DNA of 64,000 bases from Caballeronia udeis. GTDB lineage: Bacteria > Pseudomonadota > Gammaproteobacteria > Burkholderiales > Burkholderiaceae. Both the position numbers and the translations under genes were made by a program. The stretch lies in assembly GCF_001544555.2 (NCBI RefSeq), contig NZ_FCOK02000031.1, positions 1 through 64,000 on the forward strand, written 5' to 3'. Shown here one piece after another: positions 16,064-25,496 of this stretch (within the stretch, counting starts at the first letter, position 1; every line of letters begins with the position of its first letter). Below the pieces are notes generated by a model, which was not told the DNA's origin, made no database searches, and saw only the letters and a list, made by a program, of their open reading frames with translations.

Positions 16064-17533
16064 TTGAGCACCGTCGACATTGAAACCGCCCTGCCTGCGT
16101 CACTGCCGATCGGATCGGCCAGCGACGTGTCGCGCTTGATCAACACAAGCCTCTCGAAGAACAATCACGCGCGCGTGATTGTCTTGCTCGCGCTAGGCGG
16201 CGTTTTTCTCGATGCATACGATCTGACGACGCTGTCGTATGGCATTCAGGACGTTACGCGTGAATTCAACCTGACCCCGGCGCTAAGCGGCTTCGTCAGT
16301 TCATCCATCATGATCGGCACGATTCTCGGCAGCCTTGCCGGTGGATGGCTGACGGACAAGATCGGCCGCTACCAGGTCTTCATGGCCGACATGCTGTTCT
16401 TCGTTGTTGCGGCCATTGCAGCCGGGCTCGCGCCGAATGTCTGGGTGCTGATCGCCGCGAGGTTTGTGATGGGATTGGGCGTGGGCATCGACCTGCCCGT
16501 TGCCATGGCGTTTCTCTCGGAGTTTTCGAAATTCAATGGGCGCGGCAACAAGGCGTCACGGCTCGCGGCGTGGTGCCCGATGTGGTATGCGGCGTCATCG
16601 GTGTGTTTCCTGATTGTGTTCGCGTTGTACTTCATTCTGCCGGCTCAGCACGCCGACTGGCTTTGGCGGGCGTCGCTGATCTTCGGGGCCGTGCCGGCAC
16701 TGATCATCATCATGGTTCGCAGCAAGTTCATGAATGAGTCGCCGTTGTGGGCGGCGAACCAGGGCAATCTTAAAGAAGCGGTGCGTATCTTGCGTGAGTC
16801 GTATGGCATTCACGCGCACGCCGTGGACGATACGCAAGAGCAGAAAGCGTCGAAGCAGCCGCCGGCCAAATTCCGCGTGCTGTTCCAGCGGCCCTATCTG
16901 CAGCGGACGCTCGTTGCCAGCGTGATGAATCTCTGCATCCCGTTCGAATACACGGCGATCGCCTTTTTCCTGCCGTCCATACTGTCCCAATTCCTGGGCG
17001 CGGGTGTGTTTGAAACAATCGCGGCATCGCTTGGGCTGAACGTGTTGTTCGCGCTGACAGGCGGTCTGCTCGGCATGAGGCTGGCTTATAAATTCCCTTC
17101 ACGTCACGTTGCAATCGCGGGCTTCGCATTGCAGTTCGTATCGTTGATTGCACTTGCGTTGATAGGACATCCGCAGGCGGCGCTGGGTATTGGCCTTGCC
17201 GTGCTGATGTTGGGTACGTGGTTGTTCGCTGAAGGCTTCGGCCCGGGAGCGCAGATGATGATCTATCCGGCCTTGTCCTACCCGACTTCCATTCGCGGTA
17301 CCGGTGTAGGTTTTGGCCGGTCGCTGGCTGGCATTGGAAGTGCACTCGCGTTGTTCGTGCTGCCTATCCTCAAGGCTCGTTTTGGCACCGACATGTTCTG
17401 GATCGTTGCGTTGGCCGCCGTGATTCCAATCGTGTTCCTGGTGCTGATCCGCTATGAGCCGACCGAGCACGATATCGACGACGAAGACGCGCCAACGCCG
17501 GCAACAGCTAGAGCGCCGGCTTGCCTATGTTAG
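16064..17533 (+). CDS. MFS transporter (metabolite:H+ symporter type)
   Basis: This 489-residue protein has 12 predicted membrane segments. TTG 16064 is chosen because AAGGAGG at 16051-16057 is ideally placed for it. The loop 2-3 motif GGWLTDKIGRYQVF and the segment GVFLDAYDLTTLSYG place it in the sugar/aromatic-acid porter part of the superfamily. There is an unusually long cytoplasmic linker around residues 245-270 (EQKASKQPPAKFR). It is the first gene of an operon with a ribose-type ABC ATPase, which it overlaps by seven bases. The substrate is unknown; context suggests an organosulfur or aromatic compound. Confidence 0.85.
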   Translation: MSTVDIETALPASLPIGSASDVSRLINTSLSKNNHARVIVLLALGGVFLDAYDLTTLSYGIQDVTREFNLTPALSGFVSSSIMIGTILGSLAGGWLTDKIGRYQVFMADMLFFVVAAIAAGLAPNVWVLIAARFVMGLGVGIDLPVAMAFLSEFSKFNGRGNKASRLAAWCPMWYAASSVCFLIVFALYFILPAQHADWLWRASLIFGAVPALIIIMVRSKFMNESPLWAANQGNLKEAVRILRESYGIHAHAVDDTQEQKASKQPPAKFRVLFQRPYLQRTLVASVMNLCIPFEYTAIAFFLPSILSQFLGAGVFETIAASLGLNVLFALTGGLLGMRLAYKFPSRHVAIAGFALQFVSLIALALIGHPQAALGIGLAVLMLGTWLFAEGFGPGAQMMIYPALSYPTSIRGTGVGFGRSLAGIGSALALFVLPILKARFGTDMFWIVALAAVIPIVFLVLIRYEPTEHDIDDEDAPTPATARAPACLC

Positions 17534-18993
17534 TCGTGCGGTCGGTGTCGAAACGCTTCGGCCCGACGGTCGCGCTCGATCGATTCGATCTCTCTGTCGC
17601 GGCGGGCGAGGTCGTGGCTTTAATGGGCGCCAACGGGGCGGGAAAGTCCACGATCGTCAAGATACTGAGCGGCGTCTATTCCGGTGATGGAGGGTCGCTT
17701 GAACTGCACGGCAAGCCGTACGCGCCGGCCAGTCCGCAGGAAGCGAAGGCGCTGGGCGTAGCGACAATGCATCAGTCGATCGCCGACACGGTCGTGCCCA
17801 CCCTGTCGGTCGCGGACAACCTCCTGCTCGATCGTTTCAACAATGCGGCCACGCCATGGTTTGTCAGGCCTGCGGCGCGGCTCGAGGAGGCGCGCTCCAT
17901 TGCTGCACTGGTTGGCCTCGACGTCGACCTGCGTGCACCGTTGTTCACGCTGTCGCTTGCGACAAGGCAACTCGTCACGTTGGCCCGGGCGCTGGCGGCC
18001 AAGCCGTCCTTCCTCATACTCGACGAACCAACGGCAAGCCTCTCGGCTGCGGAAGCCGAGCGTCTCTTTACCGCACTCGACATGCTGCGCGAGCGAGGAG
18101 TCGCCATGCTGCTGGTCTCGCATCGGTTAGGTGATCTCAAGCGAATGGCGGACAGGGTGGTCATCGTCCGCGATGGCCGGCTGGTAGCCAATCTGAAGAC
18201 GCCGATTGATTTCGACGACGCCACTGAAACCATGATCGGCCGAGCGTTGCCGAAGACGCGAGAACGAAGAACGATACGTTCGACGGCGGATCAGGAGCTT
18301 CAGGTCCGAGGCCTGAAATTGTTCCCCGGTGCGGATAGCCCGGCGCTCGACTTCGACGCCGCTAGTGGCGAGATTGTCGCGTTTGCGGGGCCTCTGGGAG
18401 GCGGCAAGTCGCGGCTGGCGCGGACGCTGTTTGGTATCGAACGCGTGGTCGCGGGCACGATGACAGTCGATGGCCGGCCGTGGCAGCCGCGCTCCGCTGC
18501 CGAGGCAATCCGCGCGGGCGTTTTTCTTGTAGGCGAGGACCGCTGGAGCTCGTCGCTCTTTCCGGACAGCGTGTCATTCGCGTCTATAGAAGGCACGTTG
18601 AGTTTTCCGTTCCTGTCGAACTGGTTCAGGGACGGGTGGGTGAACAAGTCGCGCGAACGCCGCGAGGCCGCGTCCGCCATCGAGCGCTTTTCCATCAGAT
18701 GCAACGGTCCGGATGATCGCGTGGTCAACCTCTCCGGCGGCAACCAGCAGAAGGTCGTGCTTGCCCGCTCGCATGCAGAACCCGCACGCCTGTTGTTGCT
18801 TGACGAGCCGTTCCAGGGTGTTGACGCCGGCGCTCGCGCGGACATTGCCGATGTGCTGCGAGCGAATGCGGCGGGGCGGGTGACGCTGGTGTTCGTCAGC
18901 GCTATCGAGGAGGCGTTCGAGGTCGCGGACCGGGTGCTGCACTTCGATCGTTCGATCATTGAAACAAACATTGAAGATCTTGCCGGAGCCTGA
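17527..18993 (+). CDS. Sugar-type ABC transporter ATP-binding protein (RbsA/MglA family)
   Basis: This protein of about 488 residues carries two nucleotide-binding domains in tandem. The first has Walker A GANGAGKST and Walker B FLILDEPTASL. The second begins near residue 257, has Walker A-like GPLGGGKSR, signature LSGGNQQKVVLA and Walker B LLLLDEPFQGV. In most relatives the second Walker A lacks the lysine (GLVGAGRSE), so retaining GGGKS is unusual. ATG 17527 or TTG 17521 could be the start; both overlap the MFS stop codon. It pairs with the permease that begins three bases after its stop codon, and with one or both binding proteins at 24.4-26.5 kb. Confidence 0.87.
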   Translation: MLVVRSVSKRFGPTVALDRFDLSVAAGEVVALMGANGAGKSTIVKILSGVYSGDGGSLELHGKPYAPASPQEAKALGVATMHQSIADTVVPTLSVADNLLLDRFNNAATPWFVRPAARLEEARSIAALVGLDVDLRAPLFTLSLATRQLVTLARALAAKPSFLILDEPTASLSAAEAERLFTALDMLRERGVAMLLVSHRLGDLKRMADRVVIVRDGRLVANLKTPIDFDDATETMIGRALPKTRERRTIRSTADQELQVRGLKLFPGADSPALDFDAASGEIVAFAGPLGGGKSRLARTLFGIERVVAGTMTVDGRPWQPRSAAEAIRAGVFLVGEDRWSSSLFPDSVSFASIEGTLSFPFLSNWFRDGWVNKSRERREAASAIERFSIRCNGPDDRVVNLSGGNQQKVVLARSHAEPARLLLLDEPFQGVDAGARADIADVLRANAAGRVTLVFVSAIEEAFEVADRVLHFDRSIIETNIEDLAGA

Positions 18994-18996
18994 CGC

Positions 18997-20037
18997 ATGA
19001 AACCTGGCGCTTCTACCGAAGCAAGCTCCGTTACTCGAACGGAGTTCAGACGCACCAGCATCAGGACGCAGCTGGAACGCAGCGGCATCTTGCTGCTGCT
19101 CGTGGCGATGAGCGCGGTATTTACCTGGCGTGAGCCGGCATTCCTTAGCGTGGACAATCTGTTCAGCATCTTGCAGGCTGCGTCGATTGTCGCGCTTCTG
19201 GCCGTGGGCGTCAGTATTACGCTAGCGGTAGGCGGCTTCGATTTGTCGGTCGGCAGCACGGCCGCAACGGCGCAGATGGCCGCGAGCTACGTGCTCGTTG
19301 TGTGGCATGGCAACGCGCTTGCCGCTGTTGCGGCGTGCCTGGCGTTAGGTGTCAGTGCGGGCCTTTTTAATGGCTTGCTGATCACGCGTCTTCGTGTCCC
19401 GGACCAGCTTGCCACCCTCGGAACCTTGTTCCTGCTGGCGGGGCTGCAACTGATTCCAACGGGCGGGCGTTCGCTCGCAACCGGCACGATCCTGCTGGAC
19501 GGCACGGAGACCACCGGGACGTTTCCGACAACCTTCCTGGCGTTGGGCCGGGCTCGCTGGTTTGATGTCGTGCCGGTGCCGGTCATTGTGCTCGCCGTGG
19601 TGACGCTGGTCGCGGTGCTCGTCATGGAATTCACACGATGGGGTCGTGTGCTCTATGCAACCGGCGGCAACGAAACGGCCGCGCGGCTCGCCGGTGCGCC
19701 GACGGCCCGTTATCGTGTGACGGCGTATGTCGCATCGGGCGTGATCGCTTCACTCGGCGGCGCGTTGATTGCCGCGCGCGTCGGACGTGGCGACGTCGGC
19801 GCCGGAAATTCACTGCTTCTGGATGCAGTCGCCGCCGCGCTGATCGGTTATGCGGTGTGGGGTGCGAAGCGTCCCAACGTCCTGGGATCGGCCGTTGGCG
19901 CCGTGTTTGTCGGCGTGTTGCTCAACGGACTGACCATGCTCAATGCGCCTTATTACATGCAGGATTTCATCAAGGGTGCGTTGCTGGTTGGCGCGCTCGC
20001 CTTCACGTTCAGCATCGGCAAGCAAGGGGGGCGGTGA
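18997..20037 (+). CDS. Sugar-type ABC transporter permease (RbsC family)
   Basis: This 346-residue permease has about eight to ten membrane segments. The family motifs SITLAVGGFDLSVGS, RVPDQLATLGTLFLLAGLQL and ATGGNETAARLAGAPTARY (coupling region) are present. It starts three bases after the ATPase stop codon, so the two are co-translated. A strong hairpin terminator follows at 20196. No binding-protein gene is directly attached, which is unusual for this family; the nearest candidates lie 4.4 kb downstream. Confidence 0.88.
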   Translation: MKPGASTEASSVTRTEFRRTSIRTQLERSGILLLLVAMSAVFTWREPAFLSVDNLFSILQAASIVALLAVGVSITLAVGGFDLSVGSTAATAQMAASYVLVVWHGNALAAVAACLALGVSAGLFNGLLITRLRVPDQLATLGTLFLLAGLQLIPTGGRSLATGTILLDGTETTGTFPTTFLALGRARWFDVVPVPVIVLAVVTLVAVLVMEFTRWGRVLYATGGNETAARLAGAPTARYRVTAYVASGVIASLGGALIAARVGRGDVGAGNSLLLDAVAAALIGYAVWGAKRPNVLGSAVGAVFVGVLLNGLTMLNAPYYMQDFIKGALLVGALAFTFSIGKQGGR

Positions 20038-20195
20038 ATCCAGTTCGGCAATAGCGTCTAATTAGCCGACTCGCGCCGGTTCGCGGTGATGTTCGATTTT
20101 CACGCAGTCAATCGGGGCGAACGAACGGCCGCGCTTTTATGTTCACATGCGCAACGGGAGCAAGCGGTGGCGCGGGATGATGGGTCTACAAAAAG

Positions 20196-20240
20196 GTGGG
20201 CGTAGCGCGATGAAAAACCGCGCTACGCCCACTTTGTTTT
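20196..20240. terminator. Bidirectional rho-independent terminator
   Basis: Thirteen-base perfect arms, GTGGGCGTAGCGC (20196-20208) and GCGCTACGCCCAC (20220-20232), surround an 11-base loop. They are followed by TTTGTTTTT on the plus strand and preceded by AAAAG, which reads as a T tract on the minus strand. It sits between the convergent permease and phosphoesterase genes and can end both transcripts. Confidence 0.9.
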
Positions 20241-20280
20241 TAGCGTTTTTGCGTTTCTGCTTAGCGAATCCTATGGCTTG

Positions 20281-22293
20281 TTAGAAGGGCGAAAAGCCGA
20301 AACCACCGCGCTGTCCCTGGTCGCCGCCTTGATTGCCTTGATTGTCATCAGTATCGAAGCGGAACGAACTGAACAGGTCGCCAATGGCCGGTTGATTCGT
20401 GGGCACGTACGGATTGGACGCGACTTGAACCGGATTTGGCAGGTTGTCGCGGCTTCGATCCGTGATCGGGTTGAGGCGCCAGTTACGCTCGATAAATTTT
20501 ACGATCGAGACGTGATCCGAGTACTCGTGAACTACGCGGCCACCGCGCGAAAACGGTGAGACTACGATCATCGGAATGCGCGGACCGTCGCCGAAGAAAT
20601 CGACTGGCTGGATATAACCGGAATCGTAGTAACCACCACCTTCATCGGTCGTGACAAAGATCGCCGTCGAGGCCCAAAGCTTGGGATTCTGCTGCACCGT
20701 ATCGATCAGCTTGTGAACGAACCCTTCGTAAAGACCGAACTTCGAAGACGAAGGATGGCCGTCCAGTAATCCGCCCGGTTTGACGAACGATACCGCCGGC
20801 AATGTGCCGTTGGCGATGTCCGTATAGAGATCGCTTGTATCCTGCAAGTGCGCCTTCACGATCGCCGGATTCGTCATGATGTTCGTTTCATACAGGAACG
20901 GATTGCAGATGTTGCAGTACACGCTCGTGGGCGACTTGGCGACAAAGGTGTTCCATCCCTCGCCGTAGTATTTCCAGGAGATGTTCTTCTCAAGCAAGGT
21001 GTCGCCAATCGTGCGCACGGGCGAAGGCGGAATGGTAAAGGTACTGGTATTGACCGAGCCGTCGCCGTTGTACCCTGGGTTGTAGTTATTCAGCAGGTAG
21101 TAGGTATTGGCCGCGCAATTCGCCTTGGGGTGGTAGGACAGATTGTCGAGGTAGCGCCGTACTGCGCCAACGCCGGGCTGATTGATATCCGAGCAATTGC
21201 TGTAAGTCCCGCCCGAATAACCGTCCTGCGCATACCAGTTGTTAGTGCCCGCTTGCGGGTGCGGGTTTTCGATCTCGTTGACAGGCGGTGTTGCAACATT
21301 GCCGTTGCCATCGGTGTAGTGGAGCGCGTCTGCCGTTCCAACCATGATGCTGTTGGCACCCGTGCCGCCCATCACCGGCTGGTGATAGTTATCGCTGATC
21401 GTGTAGTGGCGGGCGAGTTCGTTGAAGTAGGGCATGTCGCCCGTATTGACGTTGTAATAACCCAGCGCGGTAGACCCTTCCCCGGTCGTCTCGTCCGTGA
21501 AGTTCGCCGGCCGCGCGTTGCCGTTCGAACCAGCACCTATCGTTGTTTCAACCCAGGCGAAGAGGTCCATCTTGCAGCCGCTGGGATTCTCTGCCGTCGC
21601 GTGCGAAATGCTGCAATCGGATTGCTGCCAGTTCTGATAGAAGCGGTGAACGGGGCTGTTCATGTATTGGTCGTAGTTGGGACCGACCCGCGAAATCTGG
21701 TAAGGACCGTTCGGCAAGTTATAGGTGTTCGCGCCAAAGCGCGTGTCCACGGCTTGCTGCGGCAAACCGCTTGCGCCGGTAGTCAGGTGTATCACGTCCT
21801 GCGCTTCCAGCACGGCGCCTTCAGCTGCCTGTGCTGCGGCTAGCGTGGCGAACGGCGGCGGGTTCGTATCGCTTGCGGACGTCGGCGTGGAACCGGTGTT
21901 TGGCGCCGGCAGCACCGTATAGGGTTTCTTCGATCCGGGACTCATCTCGAACAGATTGGTATTGGTGGCGCTTGCGGTGTTTTGCGCGGCGAGCGAAAAG
22001 TTCGGACCTGGCTTGCCATCCGCCGTGATGATTCCCTTGGAAAGCAGGTTCGAAACGAACTGTCCGTTGCGCGGCTTATAGGCGCCGAACACGTGATCGA
22101 AAGTGCGGTTCTCGCCTACGATGACGATCACATGCTTGATCGGCGACGCAGTCAACGCTGACGCATCGGGGGTTTGGGACTGGCTATCCGCAAGCGATGG
22201 ATAGATCGCGCCTGCAAGGGTCAGAGCAAAGGCGCTGCCTAGAAGACAGCTTCGCACCACCGGTTTCGCCAGCTGCTGGCTTATTTGTTGCAT
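20281..22293 (-). CDS. Secreted phosphoesterase (phospholipase C / AcpA acid-phosphatase family)
   Basis: This 670-residue exported protein has a Sec signal (CLLGSAFALTLAGAI, cleavage near LADSQ) and the PF04185 phosphoesterase landmarks GENRTFDHVFGAYKPRNG near the N-terminus, HYTISDNYHQPVMGGTGAN, VTTDEGGGYYDSG and HVSIVKFIERNWRL. Such enzymes hydrolyse phosphomonoesters or phospholipid head groups outside the cytoplasm. The C-terminus ends in a Gly/Gln/Asp-rich tail (about residues 650-670, DDNQGNQGGDQGQRGG) not needed for catalysis. It starts at ATG 22293 behind AGGAGA. It interrupts the ABC/SfnB block in opposite orientation, so it is probably an independent unit. Confidence 0.85.
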   Translation of the reverse strand: MQQISQQLAKPVVRSCLLGSAFALTLAGAIYPSLADSQSQTPDASALTASPIKHVIVIVGENRTFDHVFGAYKPRNGQFVSNLLSKGIITADGKPGPNFSLAAQNTASATNTNLFEMSPGSKKPYTVLPAPNTGSTPTSASDTNPPPFATLAAAQAAEGAVLEAQDVIHLTTGASGLPQQAVDTRFGANTYNLPNGPYQISRVGPNYDQYMNSPVHRFYQNWQQSDCSISHATAENPSGCKMDLFAWVETTIGAGSNGNARPANFTDETTGEGSTALGYYNVNTGDMPYFNELARHYTISDNYHQPVMGGTGANSIMVGTADALHYTDGNGNVATPPVNEIENPHPQAGTNNWYAQDGYSGGTYSNCSDINQPGVGAVRRYLDNLSYHPKANCAANTYYLLNNYNPGYNGDGSVNTSTFTIPPSPVRTIGDTLLEKNISWKYYGEGWNTFVAKSPTSVYCNICNPFLYETNIMTNPAIVKAHLQDTSDLYTDIANGTLPAVSFVKPGGLLDGHPSSSKFGLYEGFVHKLIDTVQQNPKLWASTAIFVTTDEGGGYYDSGYIQPVDFFGDGPRIPMIVVSPFSRGGRVVHEYSDHVSIVKFIERNWRLNPITDRSRDNLPNPVQVASNPYVPTNQPAIGDLFSSFRFDTDDNQGNQGGDQGQRGGFGFSPF

Positions 22294-23000
22294 GGAACTC
22301 TCCTGAACATAAGACGGTTGCGAGGGCTAGCGATGTCTTACGCAATCTCCTCGATTCTTACCGGGCATTACACGGAGAGAACTTAGAGAGATCCAATGAC
22401 AGATTGAGGACACGGACAAGTCGCGCGCGTGCTATTCATGTGACCCGGTTGACGAATGAATTTGTAATATCTTTCATTAAGCAAACTCCCGAATTTCATC
22501 GCGCGGCCGGCCAGCAGCCGACAAATCAGTTTTCTGAATTAAATCGCCGGCATGTCGGATGGAGTGCCTGGGGTGTGAAACCTGGAATGAATCGCACCCA
22601 AGGAGCGAGGGAGGTCCATGATGGAAGCCGCGCAAGTGAAATTGATAAGTATTGCAAATAAAAAGCGAAAGAAAATCATTCCACGGCGGGTCTCAATCGG
22701 CATCACCCTCGCATCGGGCAGATCGAAGTGGAAAATAGCGCGCTGGCCCGCGTGCGTGCTGCTCGTCGACTAAACTCAAGGAAAAGCACAACATGTGACC
22801 GTGTCACTATAGGCACCGACACTTCCAGACCCTGGAAACGATGCAGACCAATTCCATGCCTGGCAGCGGCACGCTTGGTCTAAGAAGCAATGGAGCTAAG
22901 CGTAGAAGCATTCCCTTGATGTCCTTAGCGTTATCGTTCGGTTTGAACCCGGTCATGGCGCTGCTAGATTGATGTCGATCCGACACATAAAAGGGTAAGC
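22294..23000. other. Intergenic region between divergent phosphoesterase and SfnB-like genes
   Basis: This 700-base stretch must hold the promoters of both divergent genes. No reading frame with coding character was found; frames present are continuations of the phosphoesterase antisense. The part 22440-22480 is AT-rich, and AAAGGGTAAGC just before 23001 is the ribosome-binding site of the next gene. No convincing sigma-54 element or long repeat was seen here. Confidence 0.4.
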
Positions 23001-24260
23001 ATGTCAGCCATTCCGCAAAATACAGCGACGCGTCCCGCATCAATCCATCCAGACGGATCTACAGAGAAAGAACCTGCGCATATCATCCGCGATGACGCCG
23101 AAGCCATTGCGCGCGCCCACGAAGTGGCCGCTCGTCTTGCCGAGCACGCCAGTGAGCGTGATCGCGAGCGGCGCTTGCCCCACGAGGAAATCGACTGGTT
23201 TTCACAAGCCGGCCTATGGGCAATCACCGTGCCCAAAGAGTATGGCGGTGCGGGGGTGTCCTATGTAACGCTGACCGAAGTCATCAAGATCATCGCCGCG
23301 GCCGATCCGTCGCTCGGACAGTTGCCTCAGAACCATCTGGGTCTCGTCGATGTCATTGCGCTCACCGGAACCCACGAGCAGAAGCAGTTTTTTTTCGGCG
23401 AGATAGTGCGGGGGAAGCGTTTCGGCAACGGCTTTTCGGAGAAGGGCACAAAGCACGTCCTCGACCTGAAGACACGCGTCACGGCTCAGGGTGACGAGTA
23501 TGTTGTCCACGGCACGAAGTTCTATTCGACCGGCGCGCTGTTCGCGCATTACGTGCCTGTCCTGGGTCTCGACGACGAACGCCGTGGCTGGCTTGCCTAC
23601 ATTCCGGCAGGTACGGAGGGCTTGCAGGTTATCGATGACTGGTCCGGTTTCGGTCAACGCACGACGGCGAGCGGCACGGTTATCGCAGACCAGGTGCGGG
23701 TTCCGGCATCCCACGTATTTCCGGCGTTTCGCGTCTCGGATCAGCCGACGCTTAATGGCCCGATTTCCCAGATCATCCAGGCGGCTATCGATGCGGGTAT
23801 CGGGCGTGCAGCGGTAGACGACACCCTGAAGTTCGTACGCGAGCGCTCGCGTCCGTGGATAGATAGCGGAGTGGAACGCACAAGCGACGATCCGCTTGTA
23901 GTGCGTGAGGTGGGTCATCTCCACATTCAATTGCACGCGGCTGAGGCGTTGCTCGAACGTGCGGCGCGTACGCTCGACGCAATTGCAAGCCAGGCGCATG
24001 CGCCAAGCGAGGACGATATCGCCCGTGCATCGGTGGCCGTCGGTGAAGCAAAGGTATTGACCACCGAGATCGCCTTGCTTGCCAGTGAAAAGCTGTTCGA
24101 ACTCGCGGGCACGCAGTCGACGCTTGCTGCGCACAACCTGGATCGACACTGGCGCAATGCGCGTACGCACACGTTGCACGACCCCGTGCGCTGGAAATAT
24201 CACCTTGTGGGCAACTACTACTTGAATGGCATCAAACCCGCGCGCCACCCGTGGAACTAA
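23001..24260 (+). CDS. SfnB-like acyl-CoA-dehydrogenase-fold oxidoreductase (sulfur acquisition)
   Basis: This 419-residue flavoprotein has the acyl-CoA dehydrogenase fold. The N-terminal helical domain contains LWAITVPKEYGGAGVSYVTL, the middle domain GNGFSEKGTKHVLDLKTR and GTKFYSTGALFAHYVPVLG, and the C-terminal domain HNLDRHWRNARTHTLHDPV, which is characteristic of DszC/SfnB-type FMNH2-using monooxygenases rather than true acyl-CoA dehydrogenases. SfnB members are linked to dimethylsulfone and other organosulfur use under sulfate limitation. ATG 23001 follows AAAGGG. It is followed at 128 bases by a sugar-type binding protein. It could instead oxidise another xenobiotic; SfnB is the best family match. 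Confidence 0.75.
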   Translation: MSAIPQNTATRPASIHPDGSTEKEPAHIIRDDAEAIARAHEVAARLAEHASERDRERRLPHEEIDWFSQAGLWAITVPKEYGGAGVSYVTLTEVIKIIAAADPSLGQLPQNHLGLVDVIALTGTHEQKQFFFGEIVRGKRFGNGFSEKGTKHVLDLKTRVTAQGDEYVVHGTKFYSTGALFAHYVPVLGLDDERRGWLAYIPAGTEGLQVIDDWSGFGQRTTASGTVIADQVRVPASHVFPAFRVSDQPTLNGPISQIIQAAIDAGIGRAAVDDTLKFVRERSRPWIDSGVERTSDDPLVVREVGHLHIQLHAAEALLERAARTLDAIASQAHAPSEDDIARASVAVGEAKVLTTEIALLASEKLFELAGTQSTLAAHNLDRHWRNARTHTLHDPVRWKYHLVGNYYLNGIKPARHPWN

Positions 24261-24388
24261 AACGGGTTGTCGATAAACAGGGCGGTGGCGCGTAGTCAGA
24301 AAAACCATACGACGACGCCTTTTCGCCGCGCGCTTTAGGTCGAACATTGTCTCCACGCGCTCAATCACGGAAACGGAAACTATCCTTT

Positions 24389-25432
24389 ATGCTTAAACCT
24401 ATCGGCCGTTTGTTCGCCGCCGCATTGCTTGCCGGAAGCATCACCGCCTATGCAGCAGGTGGCTTATCCAATGCTCCCGCGCCCTTCAATAAAGGCGGCG
24501 TCAGGATTGCGTTGGTCAACTATCTTTCGACCGGTGATTTCTTTCAGGCGTATGAAGCAGGTGCGCAAAAGCAGGCTAAAGCGCTTGGCGTCGACTTGCG
24601 TATTTACGAGGGCCGTCAGGACGCCACTCAGCAACGTGACCAGATCCAGCAAGCAATTAATCTTGGCGTTTCAGCGATCATCGTCAATCACGGCCTGCCG
24701 GAGTCCTTGAAGGACGTGGTGCAGGTGGCGCTTGATAAAGGTATCAAGGTAGTGGCGTTCGATGTTGACCTGGGAAATCCGAAAGTGCCGCAGATCGAGC
24801 AGAGTGACAACGATCTCGCGACACTGCTGCTCACTCAGGCGGTAAAAGATAACGGCGATGCGTTTGCCGCCGCGTATGTCTATGTGCCGGGTTTTGCGCC
24901 GCTTGACCGGCGCGACGCGGTCTGGAAGGCGTTCAAGACCGCGCATCCGAAGATCAGGGAGGAGGCGCGGTTCGGTACGGTGGACAATCCGATTGCGCAG
25001 TCGGTGGCCAACCAGGCAGCGGCAGCGTATAGGGTGCACCCCGATGTGCGTGTGGTGTTCGCGCCGTATGACGAGTTCGCTCGAGGCGCGAAGCTGGCTG
25101 CGGACGAGGCGGGCATTGCTTCGAAGGTCCGGATCTATAGCGCCGATATATCGACGGCTGATATAGAGGCGATCCGGGCGCCCGGGAGTCCGTGGGTCGC
25201 CACTGCCGCCACTAATCCGGCCGTAGTTGGCGCGGTCTCGGTGCGAGCCGCAGCGCTGCTTGTGGCGGGCCAGGACCCGGGGCACAGGATTGAAATAAAA
25301 CCCGCGTTGATCACGCGCGATGATCTGGTCAAGAACGATATCCGCACAATTGCGGATCTTGAGTCCCGGTTCGTGGACTTCAGGCGGGCCGATGTAGCCA
25401 GGGCCGACTGGATTCCCGAGGTTCGTGATTGA
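24389..25432 (+). CDS. Sugar-type ABC transporter substrate-binding protein (RbsB-like)
   Basis: This 347-residue protein has a Sec signal (FAAALLAGSITAYAAG) and the type-I periplasmic fold (GVRIALVNYLSTGDFFQAYEAG, AIIVNHGLPESLKDVV). ATG 24389 is preferred over the upstream extension to 24347 because it begins the signal peptide. It is the likely receptor for the orphan ATPase/permease pair at 17.5-20.0 kb, which has none attached; this is inferred from family match and proximity. The neighbouring SfnB-like gene suggests a sulfur-containing or xenobiotic ligand. A second binding protein lies convergent to it. Confidence 0.82.
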   Translation: MLKPIGRLFAAALLAGSITAYAAGGLSNAPAPFNKGGVRIALVNYLSTGDFFQAYEAGAQKQAKALGVDLRIYEGRQDATQQRDQIQQAINLGVSAIIVNHGLPESLKDVVQVALDKGIKVVAFDVDLGNPKVPQIEQSDNDLATLLLTQAVKDNGDAFAAAYVYVPGFAPLDRRDAVWKAFKTAHPKIREEARFGTVDNPIAQSVANQAAAAYRVHPDVRVVFAPYDEFARGAKLAADEAGIASKVRIYSADISTADIEAIRAPGSPWVATAATNPAVVGAVSVRAAALLVAGQDPGHRIEIKPALITRDDLVKNDIRTIADLESRFVDFRRADVARADWIPEVRD

Positions 25433-25496
25433 AGTAAAGAATAGTTGATTCGCTATCCTGATTACTAAAACAACCTATGTCGCGATGCGGATTTAC

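Noticed and set aside
20848..21843. 331-codon plus-strand frame
   Set aside because: Antisense to the secreted phosphoesterase, which has clear family motifs and a signal peptide.
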